Below are positions 34,963-43,318 of a stretch of DNA of 64,000 nt, piece after piece; within the stretch, counting starts at the first letter, position 1, and each line of letters begins with the position of its first letter. Location of the stretch: contig NZ_QICD01000004.1 in assembly GCF_003726035.1 (NCBI RefSeq), positions 82,103 to 146,102 of the forward strand. The letters run 5' to 3'. The position numbers were made by a program, and so were the translations under genes. The notes beneath the pieces were generated by a model. That model was given only the letters and a program-made list of their open reading frames with translations. It made no database searches and was not told where the DNA came from. Source of the stretch: Paraeggerthella hongkongensis. GTDB taxonomy: Bacteria; Actinomycetota; Coriobacteriia; Coriobacteriales; Eggerthellaceae.

Positions 34963-35532
34963 ATGGATAGAGCGAAAATCGAGCAGGGCGTGCGGCTGAT
35001 CTTGGAAGGCATGGGGGAAGACCCCGATAGGGAGGGCCTTGTCAAAACGCCGGAGCGCGTGGCTAAAATGTACGAAGAAGTGTTCTCTGGTTTGGCGGAG
35101 GATCCTTCCGAGCATTTTGAAACAACGTTTGACGAGCACCATGAGGAAATGATCCTCGTGCGCGACATACCGTTCTATTCCATGTGCGAGCACCATCTTG
35201 TTCCGTTTTTCGGCCTGGCGCATGTTGCCTACATCCCTGCGGCCGACGGGCGCATTTGCGGCCTGTCCAAGCTCGCGCGCTTGGTGGACGTGTTCGCGAA
35301 ACGTCCGCAGGTGCAGGAGCGCTTGACCTCCCAAGTGGCGGACACTCTTATAGAGGAGCTGCATCCGCAGGGGGTTATCGTGGTGCTCGAGGCGGAGCAC
35401 ATGTGCATGAGCATGCGCGGCGTGAAAAAACCGGGGACGCGCACGATGACGAGCGCCGTTCGCGGCGCTTTCGAGAAAAGCCAGGCCACGCGGGCCGAGG
35501 CTATGTCGCTTATATTCGCTCGTCGCGATTAG
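34963..35532 (+). CDS. folE: GTP cyclohydrolase I
   Basis: A 189-aa enzyme that opens GTP to 7,8-dihydroneopterin triphosphate at the entry to folate synthesis. It shows [14 protein letters not shown], the zinc-site [20 protein letters not shown] and [16 protein letters not shown]. Complete relative to the family. The ATG at 34963 follows AAGGAAAG; a TTG 6 nt upstream is less likely. No other folate gene is adjacent. Confidence 0.95.
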   Translation: MDRAKIEQGVRLILEGMGEDPDREGLVKTPERVAKMYEEVFSGLAEDPSEHFETTFDEHHEEMILVRDIPFYSMCEHHLVPFFGLAHVAYIPAADGRICGLSKLARLVDVFAKRPQVQERLTSQVADTLIEELHPQGVIVVLEAEHMCMSMRGVKKPGTRTMTSAVRGAFEKSQATRAEAMSLIFARRD

Positions 35533-35558
35533 CGGCGCGGCGCGTTGCGCCGACTGGG

Positions 35559-35574
35559 TGTTTCATGTGAAACA
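35559..35574. promoter_or_regulatory. parS-like palindrome (candidate ParB site)
   Basis: TGTTTCATGTGAAACA matches the widely conserved parS consensus TGTTTCACGTGAAACA except for one central base. It is intergenic, between folE and the ACT-domain gene, as many parS sites are. It could also serve as a small hairpin. Confidence 0.45.
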
Positions 35575-35640
35575 TGGCGGTGCAGTCGGGTATGATGGAA
35601 GTGAACGCGAAGCAGGCGTCAGCGAGAAAGGGACCATCCA

Positions 35641-35910
35641 ATGAAGTGCGTAGTTTCCGTTTTGGGCAAGGATCGCAGCGGCATCGTTGCCAAGGTATCG
35701 ATGGCTCTTGCCGAGTGCGGCGCGAACATCGACGACATCAGCCAAACCATCTTGGACGATATTTTCTCCATGACGATGCTGACCACGCTTGACACCGAGG
35801 TCGCCGACTTCAACTGCGTGCAGGAGAAGCTGGAAGCCGTTGGGCAGGATCTTGGCGTGCAGATCATCATCCAGCGCGAGGACGTTTTCCAGTTCATGTA
35901 CAAGATTTAA
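35641..35910 (+). CDS. ACT-domain protein (UPF0237 family)
   Basis: An 89-aa single ACT domain: VVSVLGKDRSGIVAKVSMAL, CGANIDDISQTIL and IIIQREDVFQFMYKI. Such small ACT proteins are thought to bind amino acids and regulate metabolism, but their targets are unknown. GAAAGGGA precedes the ATG. It is followed by a strong hairpin terminator and stands alone. Confidence 0.9.
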   Translation: MKCVVSVLGKDRSGIVAKVSMALAECGANIDDISQTILDDIFSMTMLTTLDTEVADFNCVQEKLEAVGQDLGVQIIIQREDVFQFMYKI

Positions 35911-35933
35911 CCTTAACGCCCGTTGAATGCCTG

Positions 35934-35973
35934 ATCAACGATAGCCCGCCGAATGCGGGCTATCGTTGATATT
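35934..35973 (+). terminator. Terminator after the ACT-domain gene
   Basis: A 16-bp perfect stem (ATCAACGATAGCCCGC with its complement), a 5-nt loop and a following ATATTT. Confidence 0.85.
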
Positions 35974-36029
35974 TGGGGCGAAGTTGCTTGTTTGTCGAGT
36001 CCGTTTGCCGAATACGATGCAGGTGACCT

Positions 36030-37487
36030 ATGAACCGTACGCATGAAAAAGGCCTCAAGGCGCTTCGCTTGGCAAGCGCCCTGCTTCTGATCATCGCCTT
36101 GCTGGGTCTTGCCAGCTCCTTTGTCTTGCTTTTCAACATCGACGCCATTCTTCAGGATCCGGAAAATATCCGGCAGTTGTTCGACGGCCAGGCCGTAGAC
36201 AGAGAGACGGTCATTCTGTTCGTGGCCACGGTTTCGAGCGTGGGCATTGCAGAGTCTTTGCTGCAGACGTTCGCAGCGATGGTGGGCTTTCGCGTGTCGC
36301 GCGGGAAGGGACACGCGGAAACGTGCCAGGTGCTTGGGTTGGCCCTGGTGGGAGCTGCTGTCGTCTCTTCGCTGGCCACGGGTTTGCTTTCGGTGGTGTC
36401 CTTTCAGAGCCTCGTGTCGTTCGCCGCATCCGTTCTCTTGCCGATTCTGTACTACGCGGCGGCTCGTCGTGCCACTACGGAAACGTTTTGGCAGGGCATC
36501 AAAGAGGATGAGCCTTCCGAAAAAAGCGCTACCGACGAAGCGGGTTCTCCGCCTTGCCTGCTTCCTCGTTCGTATCGCCTTGCCGGTCGGCTGTTCCCTT
36601 TGGACGGCGATTCTCCGGCCGATGTCGTCATCGTGAGGAAGAGCTCCGCCGATGCCGACGAGATCGGATACGGCTTGAACGGTTTGTCGGCAAAGGAGAT
36701 CCGGCATTGCCATGCCGACGCGCTGCAGTCGAAGGTGGTCGGGACGATGTTCCTGCCGGTCGACATGCTTCCCGCCGATTTGGAGGTTCAAGCTGAAGGG
36801 CCTTTGCAAGCTGCGTACGTTCTTGAGCGGGAAAGGCTCGTGTTCTTGAGCGACGATCCGCTCTTCCCTGCGCTGTTCGAGCGCTACGTTGGCCAGCAAT
36901 CGTTTGAAAAGCCTGGACCTGCGGCTGTTTTGCTTGAGTTTTTGCGTTTCACCATAGGGGACGCCGCCGCAACGCTCGACGAGACGCTCGAGCGCTTGGA
37001 CAGGCTTGAGGAGAACACGTCGGAGGAAGTGAACGAAATACCGAAGGATTTCGAGGAGTTCGTCATGTCGCTGCGACGCTCCCTTCGGGCGACGCTGCGC
37101 TTCTACAAGCAATACGCCCATATGAATCTTTCCATAGCTGCTGCGCGAAGCGAGGTTCTTTCCGAGGATGATCGGGCGTTGTTCGCCATGCTGGCCGATC
37201 AGGCCCAGCATCTTGCCGACGATACGCAAGATCTGCTGGACTATGCGCTCCAGATCAAGAATCTGTACCAATCGAAAATAGACGTGCGGCAAAACAAGGT
37301 CATGCAAATCCTCACCGTGGTCACTTCCATTTTCATGCCTTTGACGTTGATAACGGGATGGTACGGCATGAACTTCAAGTTCATGCCCGAGCTCAACTGG
37401 AGCATGTCTTATTTCGTGGTGATCGCGGTTGCTGTCGTGATCGTGACCGTAGAGATCATCGTCTTCAAGCGCAACAAGTGGTTTTGA
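36030..37487 (+). CDS. CorA-family divalent cation transporter with extra N-terminal membrane domain
   Basis: A 485-aa protein. Residues ~1-150 contain four predicted membrane helices of unknown family. Residues ~185-485 form a CorA domain with a long helical stalk and two C-terminal helices with the signature YGMNF between them, ending in a short basic tail. CorA proteins conduct Mg2+ (or Co2+, Ni2+) as pentamers. The extra four-helix domain is not part of standard CorA (about 310-350 aa). The ribosome site is weak (GCAGGTGA). Confidence 0.85.
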   Translation: MNRTHEKGLKALRLASALLLIIALLGLASSFVLLFNIDAILQDPENIRQLFDGQAVDRETVILFVATVSSVGIAESLLQTFAAMVGFRVSRGKGHAETCQVLGLALVGAAVVSSLATGLLSVVSFQSLVSFAASVLLPILYYAAARRATTETFWQGIKEDEPSEKSATDEAGSPPCLLPRSYRLAGRLFPLDGDSPADVVIVRKSSADADEIGYGLNGLSAKEIRHCHADALQSKVVGTMFLPVDMLPADLEVQAEGPLQAAYVLERERLVFLSDDPLFPALFERYVGQQSFEKPGPAAVLLEFLRFTIGDAAATLDETLERLDRLEENTSEEVNEIPKDFEEFVMSLRRSLRATLRFYKQYAHMNLSIAAARSEVLSEDDRALFAMLADQAQHLADDTQDLLDYALQIKNLYQSKIDVRQNKVMQILTVVTSIFMPLTLITGWYGMNFKFMPELNWSMSYFVVIAVAVVIVTVEIIVFKRNKWF

Positions 37488-37532
37488 TCTAAGAAAGCTG
37501 TTCGGGGGAGCCGCGCTAGAGCGGCGCAGATC

Positions 37533-37594
37533 GCGCGCCCGATTCGGAGAGGACAGGACCGCTGCAAAATCCGTCCTCTCCGAATCGGGCGCGC
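37533..37594. terminator. Long hairpin between convergent corA-like and flavoprotein genes
   Basis: Two perfectly complementary 22-bp arms (37533-37554, 37573-37594), including CCGATTCGGAGAGGAC, flank an 18-nt loop. It probably stops transcription from both sides, although T-tracts are absent; it may also be a single-copy repeat element. Confidence 0.6.
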
Positions 37595-37622
37595 TCAAGG
37601 CTTGTTGCGCGCTCTCTTTGGA

Positions 37623-39416
37623 TTACGCGTCCGATCTGCCGTCTTCGCTCATGATGCCTTCGGCGACCATGTAGCCTCCGACGAAAGCCAGCCCCAGATC
37701 AGCATACATTCCCGTGAGCGGTTTCCCTGCAGGGTTTCCCTCTCCCGAAGAGCCGCCTGCGGTGTGCCACCCGGCGTACAAGCCGGGGATCGTTTCGCCC
37801 CTTGTGTTCACTACCTGCATTTGAGGCGTGACGCGCAAGCCTGTCTTCGAGCCGAATACATGGCCTCCCAGTTTCGCGCCGTAGAATGGGGGCTCGTCGA
37901 TGGCGATCATCCACTCGGGCGGGTATTTGTACGTTTCTACGTAATCCTCGCCCTTGGCGCATGCCTCGTTCCATTGCTTCACCGAGCTTACCAGTACGCC
38001 TTGCTTCAATTCGAGCTTTGCCTCCAGCTCTTCGATGGTGTCGCATTTGAAAACGGCGCCTCCGTCGATCATCTGCTGAAATCCGGTATGCCAATCGCGC
38101 AACCATTCGGGTACGCGGTCTATGTATGGGTCGTCGGGCGCGACGATCTTCGCTTTTCGGCAGATGACCTGGCCGAAAAAGTTGTCTTTCACCAACTGGT
38201 CGAATTTCGAGTCGAAGCAGCAGTACGTTTTGCCTCCGGGCTGGTTCATTTCGATGGCGGCCGTGTCGCATAGGCCTGCCGACGAGGGGGCGGCGTTAGT
38301 GTTGTACGGATAGCTGGTTGCCGACGTGGATATGAACGGCACGCGTTGGCCGTCGCGGTTAATGCGCAGCCAAGGTTGCCGCAGTGCCTGGTTGCCGTCT
38401 TTGTTGATGTGCGAGTCCATTAGAGTGTCGAACTCATCGTAATCGCGCCACCACACGCCGCCGTCGAAGGCGCCGGTGGAGTCGTACCCGGAAAGGTCCG
38501 CTCCTACGCCTTGCCCCATGCGGATGCATTCGCCCGTGCCATTGGGCGGTGTTGCTATGTTCGCGATGCCATGCAGGCATGTGGCTGAATGTTTTGCCAT
38601 CATGGCGCGGTTCATCTCCATGCCTCCGGCGGTTAAGACGGTTGCTCGTTGCGCGCGAACGAAGCGAGTTTCCTTTGCTTCGGTGACCTTCACGCCGAGC
38701 ACCGTCGTCCCGTCGAATACGAGCGCATCCACGTTGCAGCCGGTGCGAATTTCAACGCCGGCGTCGCGTGCCGTTTGCTCGAGCAGTTGAAATGGAATGA
38801 GGTTGACGTTGATCCCGTTCGTGGGCGTGGACATGCCCTCCCATTCAAGAAGGCCGTTGCCCGCAGGAGAAGGGTTCATGGGAACCCATTTCGCACCGGC
38901 GTGCTCGTTCATCCAGTCAATGCATTTCGGTCCTTCGATGGCCATGGCGCGCAACAGATCGGGATCGCCCGTCATCTGCTGGCAGTCCATAACGAACTCC
39001 ACGATATTGTTTACATCGTAGGGGTACGAAGGATATGCCCATTTAGCGGCTTCGGCTTGTTTGTGCCCTCCGAAGTTCGAGAACACCGACGAGTGCTTCG
39101 AATTGCCTCCCGTTTCTTCGTTCCGCTCCAGCATGAGCACGCGATAGCCCGCTTGGGCTAGGCGGATGGACGCGTTCATGCCGCCTGCGCCCGATCCCAC
39201 AACTACGATTTCCGTCTCTTCGTCCCACGCTGACGGCGCTTCGACAGGATCGATAGGAGCGGAAGCCGCTTCGAATGCCGCTCGTGCGCTCGAGCTTGGC
39301 GAAGAACCGTCTTTTCCTGCGCTACCTTGAGGAGCGCATCCCGCCAAGCCTGCAAGCGCGCCGGCTCCTCCCAAGACGGCGGCTCCTTTCAAAAAGCTTC
39401 TGCGGTCAAGTTCCAT
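37623..39416 (-). CDS. Tat-exported FAD-dependent reductase (fumarate-reductase/KstD-like)
   Basis: A 597-aa precursor with Tat signal DRRSFLKGAAVLGG and lipobox-like LAGC, so probably a lipoprotein outside the membrane. The FAD-binding domain has EIVVVGSGAGGMNASIRLAQA and ERNEETGGNSKHS; the C-terminal FAD segment is GLYAGWHTAGGSSGEGNP. It lacks the FMN-binding domain found in the reductase at 10268-12088, so its electron donor must be another protein. The substrate is unknown. It diverges from a LysR-type regulator. AAGGGGAATCGACC precedes the start. Confidence 0.85.
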   Translation of the reverse strand: MELDRRSFLKGAAVLGGAGALAGLAGCAPQGSAGKDGSSPSSSARAAFEAASAPIDPVEAPSAWDEETEIVVVGSGAGGMNASIRLAQAGYRVLMLERNEETGGNSKHSSVFSNFGGHKQAEAAKWAYPSYPYDVNNIVEFVMDCQQMTGDPDLLRAMAIEGPKCIDWMNEHAGAKWVPMNPSPAGNGLLEWEGMSTPTNGINVNLIPFQLLEQTARDAGVEIRTGCNVDALVFDGTTVLGVKVTEAKETRFVRAQRATVLTAGGMEMNRAMMAKHSATCLHGIANIATPPNGTGECIRMGQGVGADLSGYDSTGAFDGGVWWRDYDEFDTLMDSHINKDGNQALRQPWLRINRDGQRVPFISTSATSYPYNTNAAPSSAGLCDTAAIEMNQPGGKTYCCFDSKFDQLVKDNFFGQVICRKAKIVAPDDPYIDRVPEWLRDWHTGFQQMIDGGAVFKCDTIEELEAKLELKQGVLVSSVKQWNEACAKGEDYVETYKYPPEWMIAIDEPPFYGAKLGGHVFGSKTGLRVTPQMQVVNTRGETIPGLYAGWHTAGGSSGEGNPAGKPLTGMYADLGLAFVGGYMVAEGIMSEDGRSDA

Positions 39417-39613
39417 GGTCGATTCCCCTTTCCCTGCGTTGTTCGGCTCCCCAGCCGAGTTGAAGCGCGCCGTTCGGTTCGCAGCTCGAACGAGTTGCTT
39501 TTTGATGCCGGCCGGCGCGTATCGCTATCGTATGCCTGGTTTCTCGCCCGCGTCTGAAGGCTTTTCGCGCAGGGCGAAGGTATTTTTGGGGCGCTATCAA
39601 AAACGGGCGAGAG

Positions 39614-39635
39614 GGTGTAAGATTTTCTTTACACC
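39614..39635. promoter_or_regulatory. Dyad operator candidate upstream of the LysR gene
   Basis: GGTGTAA-N8-TTACACC is a perfect 7-bp inverted repeat in the 250-bp divergent region between the flavoprotein and LysR genes. It contains the T-N11-A spacing expected of LysR sites and lies 31 bp before the LysR start, which suits autoregulation. Confidence 0.5.
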
Positions 39636-39666
39636 TGTTCGTCGTTGGACCAAGGAGGGGACACCG

Positions 39667-40605
39667 ATGGATACACGATTCGTGGAAGAATTTTTGGTTT
39701 TTGCCGAGGACGCGAATTACTCGGCGGCTGCAAAAAGGCTGTTCATCACGCGTCCGACGTTAACCGAGCATATCCACGCGCTCGAAGAGGAACTTGGATG
39801 CTTTCTGGTGGGGAGGTCTCAAGGCAAGGTGGTTTTGACTCCTGAGGGAAAGCAATTCGTGCAGTCGGGAGCGAAACTTTTGGACTTCGTTCGTGTCATG
39901 GTGGACGACTATCAAAACATGGCCGACAATCTTTTGACGGTTACGGTTGCCCAGACCAATCTACCCTGGCTGGAGACTATTCTGTACAAGGCGCGTTGTG
40001 AAGTGCAGCGTCGTTACCCTATGAAGCGCATCGACATCGTGACCGTTAACGGACCGTGCAGCACGGTCGAGGCGCTTAGAGATGCAACGAACGACATTGT
40101 AGTTGCAGGTGCGAAAAGCTATGTTTCCGAGGACGATCGCGGTGCGTACCCCGAGGGCATTCAGGGGTTTCGTTTGGGGTCGGAGGAAATTCGGCTGCTC
40201 GTCACGCAGGGGAGCCCGCTGTTTGATCGAGACGTTGTTCGTGCTTGCGACTTGGACGGCATGGCCGTTATGCTGCCTCCCGACATCTATCGGGGCTACA
40301 TCCGCGACGGGGTGGCGGATCGGTTCCGCTTGCATGGCGCTGACGTTGAGCTGAAAACCATGGGGTTCTCCGATCATTTCGAGTACTTCACCTACAATTT
40401 CAACGATAGCATCGGCGTGGTTCCCACGACGCTTGTTCCTCGGTTCGGGCTTGACGAGCGGGAGGAATGCCGCACGTTCGTCTTGGAGGATCTGCCGCTG
40501 CGCACCGATTTTTATGCGTTGTACACCGACGATTTCGCTCGCTCTGAAAACGGTTCGCTGCTCGTAGCCGCTATGACCAAGCTGGCTTCTGCATCCGTTC
40601 GGTAA
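39667..40605 (+). CDS. LysR-family transcriptional regulator
   Basis: A 312-aa regulator with an N-terminal winged HTH (EEFLVFAEDANYSAAAKRLF, then TRPTLTEHIHALEEELG) and a substrate-binding-like effector domain. The start at 39667 follows AAGGAGGGGACACC. It is divergent from the Tat flavoprotein reductase, the usual arrangement for a LysR regulator and its target, so it probably induces that reductase when the acceptor is present (inference). Confidence 0.9.
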   Translation: MDTRFVEEFLVFAEDANYSAAAKRLFITRPTLTEHIHALEEELGCFLVGRSQGKVVLTPEGKQFVQSGAKLLDFVRVMVDDYQNMADNLLTVTVAQTNLPWLETILYKARCEVQRRYPMKRIDIVTVNGPCSTVEALRDATNDIVVAGAKSYVSEDDRGAYPEGIQGFRLGSEEIRLLVTQGSPLFDRDVVRACDLDGMAVMLPPDIYRGYIRDGVADRFRLHGADVELKTMGFSDHFEYFTYNFNDSIGVVPTTLVPRFGLDEREECRTFVLEDLPLRTDFYALYTDDFARSENGSLLVAAMTKLASASVR

Positions 40606-40688
40606 AGCCCCTTGCTTCAATGCTACTCTTTTAGTATCATATAAAAATACACGATACCCTCCCCGCATGAGCAAAAAGGAGCACGCGC

Positions 40689-41039
40689 ATGACTCAGGCA
40701 ACCAAGCATAGCGTCGACGGCGTTGACGTTTCGATCGAATATGCGAACGCATCTGACGCCCCGGTTACCGACGCGGAGATTCGCGCCTACATTGATCGCG
40801 GCAATTCTCAGCACCCGAACAGCACCGTAACCAGCCTTGATCTTGAGGTCAACGGTCAGGATGTGGGCATTCGCTATGGACTGGCGCCCGTTCCGTTCGA
40901 TCGGATCCGCCGCATTACCGGATACTTGGTAGGCACCATGGACCGCTGGAACGACGCGAAGTCTTCCGAAGAGCACGACCGCGTGAAGCATGGCATTTCG
41001 CGCGATGAGCGTTCGTTCGCATGCGCTAACGGCTGCTAG
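40689..41039 (+). CDS. Small protein resembling the glycyl-radical C-terminus of anaerobic ribonucleotide reductase
   Basis: A 116-aa protein. Residues 72-101 contain RIRRITGYL, then DRWNDAKSSEEHDRVKHG. This resembles the end of class III ribonucleotide reductase (NrdD), where RxxGYL holds the radical Gly and a WNxxKxxExxxRxKH-like segment follows. The candidate Gly is Gly78. The upstream zinc-ribbon Cys pairs of NrdD are absent; the only cysteines are at the C-terminus. It could be a spare glycyl-radical subunit comparable in concept to YfiD/GrcA for pyruvate formate-lyase, or a regulator. No NrdD or NrdG is nearby. AAAAAGGAG precedes the start. Confidence 0.55.
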   Translation: MTQATKHSVDGVDVSIEYANASDAPVTDAEIRAYIDRGNSQHPNSTVTSLDLEVNGQDVGIRYGLAPVPFDRIRRITGYLVGTMDRWNDAKSSEEHDRVKHGISRDERSFACANGC

Positions 41040-41140
41040 CGACTTCGCATCACGCCGCGCGTTCGGGGTTCCCGGGGCTTCCGGCGGACGAAACATCGTA
41101 TTCGTTGACGAGTCGCGACGTTTGTCCTCGACTCGTTTCG

Positions 41141-41152
41141 TATACTAAGCCC
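41141..41152 (+). promoter_or_regulatory. -10 element abutting the nhaA start (leaderless transcript)
   Basis: TATACT (41141-41146) is followed by 6 nt and then the ATG at 41153, which would be about +1. No ribosome site is present. Confidence 0.5.
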
Positions 41153-42652
41153 ATGACCGCGATGAAAGACACCACTGTGAAAACCTCGCAGCCTTCAGAC
41201 GGCCGAGACCAGCAACGCGAGCCGAGCGGCTCTTCTGAGGACGCGACGGCTCCCGCATGCTTGAGCGGCGATCCTTCGTGCGCCCCCACCGAGCGCATTC
41301 TGGAACCCGAAGTGCGGGGGCATCATCGCCGCCGCCGCAAGCTTTTGGAGTTCACGCATTCGTCTACCCGGGCGACCATGCTCATGCTGGCCGCCGCCGT
41401 GGCCGCCCTCGTCATTGAGAATACGCCCATCCTCCCGTATTTCGCCGAGTTCTGGCATTCGTTCAACATAGGGTTCTCGCTGGGTGATTTTGCACCTCAT
41501 CTTACGCTGGAGCATTTCATCAACGACTTTCTCATGGCGATCTTTTTCCTGTTGGTGGGCTTGGAGATCAAGTTCGAAATGACGGCGGGAGAGCTGAAGA
41601 ACCCTCGCAAGGCGCTGCTTCCCATCGTTGCCGCTGCGGGAGGGGCCGTGCTGCCGGCGCTTGTGTACTTGGCGGTGAACGCCGGCAGCGGCGCGATGCA
41701 GGGCTGGGGCGTTCCCATGGCCAACGACATCGCGTTTTGCCTGGGCATCCTTGCCCTTTTGGGAAATCGCATTCCGTCGGGGCTGCGATCGTTTTTGTCT
41801 ACGCTGACCATTGCCGACGACATGATCGCCATTTTGGTCATCGCCGTGTTCTATACGGCCGATCTGAGCATCGTGTGGCTTGCGGGCGGCTTGGCGCTGT
41901 TCGCCGTGCTCATCTTGTTCAATCGCCTGCACATCTACGATCTGCCTCCCTACCTGCTGGTGGGCTTGCTCATGTGGGTGTGCTTCCTCATGTCCGGCGT
42001 GCACGCCACCATCGCGGGTGTTTTGCTCGCCCTGGTCATGCCGGCGCGCTCGCAGGTCAAGCTGGATCGCGCGCCAAGCTGGTTCGAGGCTCGTGCCCGC
42101 CGCGCCGACGAGCGCTACGACCCAGGCGAGCCCGATATCGTGCAGAAAGAGTACCTGAACGAGCTTAAGGAAATCGGCCGCGTTTCGCGCTTGTCCATCC
42201 CGCCCGTCACGCGGCTCGATCATCACCTGCACGTTCCCGTGTACTTCTTCATCCTGCCCCTGTTCGCGTTCTCGAACGCCAGCGTGGTGCTGGTGGGAAT
42301 GGACCCGATGGCCATCATTGCGAACCCCGTGACCATCGGCGTGTTCTGCGGCTTGCTGTTCGGTAAACCGCTGGGAATTTTCCTGGCAACGTGGATCACG
42401 GTGAAGCTGAAGCTGTCCGATCTTCCGCGCGGCGTGAACTGGGGTCACATCGTTGGCGTGTCGGTTCTGGGCGGTGTGGGGTTCACCATGGCCATCTTCG
42501 TGACGAACCTGGCGTTCGTCGACGCCGCCACCATCGGCGTGGCGAAAGCGGCCATTCTGGCGGCGTCGCTCATTGCGGGCATCGCGGGCTTTCTGGTGCT
42601 GCGCAAGGTCACCGACGAGGCTGAGGCTGAATTCGAGGTGGAGGGGGCGTAG
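41153..42652 (+). CDS. nhaA: Na+/H+ antiporter NhaA
   Basis: A 499-aa antiporter with a hydrophilic N-terminal extension of about 65 residues (His/Arg-rich just before TM1) and the NhaA core. IFFLLVGLEIKFEM, GAVLPALVYLAVN, GWGVPMANDIAFCLGIL and TIADDMIAILVIAVFYT are present; the last holds the paired Asp needed for ion transport. The C-terminal part has GVLGGVGFTMAIF-like sequence (SVLGGVGFTMAIFVTNLAF). It exports Na+ for pH and salt balance. I chose the ATG at 41153 because of the adjacent -10; 41162 is an alternative. Confidence 0.92.
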   Translation: MTAMKDTTVKTSQPSDGRDQQREPSGSSEDATAPACLSGDPSCAPTERILEPEVRGHHRRRRKLLEFTHSSTRATMLMLAAAVAALVIENTPILPYFAEFWHSFNIGFSLGDFAPHLTLEHFINDFLMAIFFLLVGLEIKFEMTAGELKNPRKALLPIVAAAGGAVLPALVYLAVNAGSGAMQGWGVPMANDIAFCLGILALLGNRIPSGLRSFLSTLTIADDMIAILVIAVFYTADLSIVWLAGGLALFAVLILFNRLHIYDLPPYLLVGLLMWVCFLMSGVHATIAGVLLALVMPARSQVKLDRAPSWFEARARRADERYDPGEPDIVQKEYLNELKEIGRVSRLSIPPVTRLDHHLHVPVYFFILPLFAFSNASVVLVGMDPMAIIANPVTIGVFCGLLFGKPLGIFLATWITVKLKLSDLPRGVNWGHIVGVSVLGGVGFTMAIFVTNLAFVDAATIGVAKAAILAASLIAGIAGFLVLRKVTDEAEAEFEVEGA

Positions 42653-42718
42653 CGCGCGGCCCGTGCGCGCCCAGCGCCCCTTTTGGCGTTTGCCCTGCGG
42701 TTGCGGCGCGCGATGCGC

Positions 42719-43171
42719 TTACTTCGCAACGATGGTCGGTTTTGCCGGCTCGGGCAGTTCCGCGGTGCAGTGGGCGCAGCGGGTTGCCCCTTCCGCCACT
42801 TCTTCCAGGCAATACGGGCAGTGCGGAGCCTTCGTTTCCTCGACGGTCTTTCCACGTTTCGCAAACGATTGCATCTTGTTCAGCCCCTTCACGATAAGGA
42901 ACACCACTAGCGCGATTATCAGGAACTGGATGACCGCGCCTATGAAGTTTCCGTATGCGATGGCCGAATCCCCGGCGCCCAGGGGGATGAACAGCTTCAT
43001 GTCGGAGAAGTTGACGCCGCCGATGAATGCGGACACGATGGGCATGATAAGGTCTTGCACCACGGAGTTGACGATGGCGGTGAATGCGGTGCCGATAACC
43101 ACCGCTACGGCAAGATCCATCACGTTGCCCCTGTTGATGAACTCTTTGAATTCCTCCAAGAACTTCTTCAC
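42719..43171 (-). CDS. mscL: Large-conductance mechanosensitive channel with C-terminal zinc ribbon
   Basis: A 150-aa MscL. The N-terminal FKEFINRGNVMDLAVAVVIG and TM1 VNSVVQDLIMPI are canonical, and TM2 spans about residues 76-96. Instead of the usual helical C-terminal bundle alone, the tail has a zinc-ribbon-like CPYC...CAHC (Cys118, 121, 132, 135). MscL opens under membrane tension to protect against osmotic downshock. Translation starts at GTG (43171) after AAAGGACG. Confidence 0.92.
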   Translation of the reverse strand: MKKFLEEFKEFINRGNVMDLAVAVVIGTAFTAIVNSVVQDLIMPIVSAFIGGVNFSDMKLFIPLGAGDSAIAYGNFIGAVIQFLIIALVVFLIVKGLNKMQSFAKRGKTVEETKAPHCPYCLEEVAEGATRCAHCTAELPEPAKPTIVAK

Positions 43172-43318
43172 GGCCGTCCTTTCTGCTTAAAAGCGGTAGC
43201 TTGCGTGACGCTTCCAAGCGCCTTTCGTCAGTATAGAGGGGTCGTGCTAGAATGCCATGGTTGTAGCAACAATGAAGCAGGTCCGAAACCTTTTCGGATA
43301 GTCACGGATGGAGGCGCC

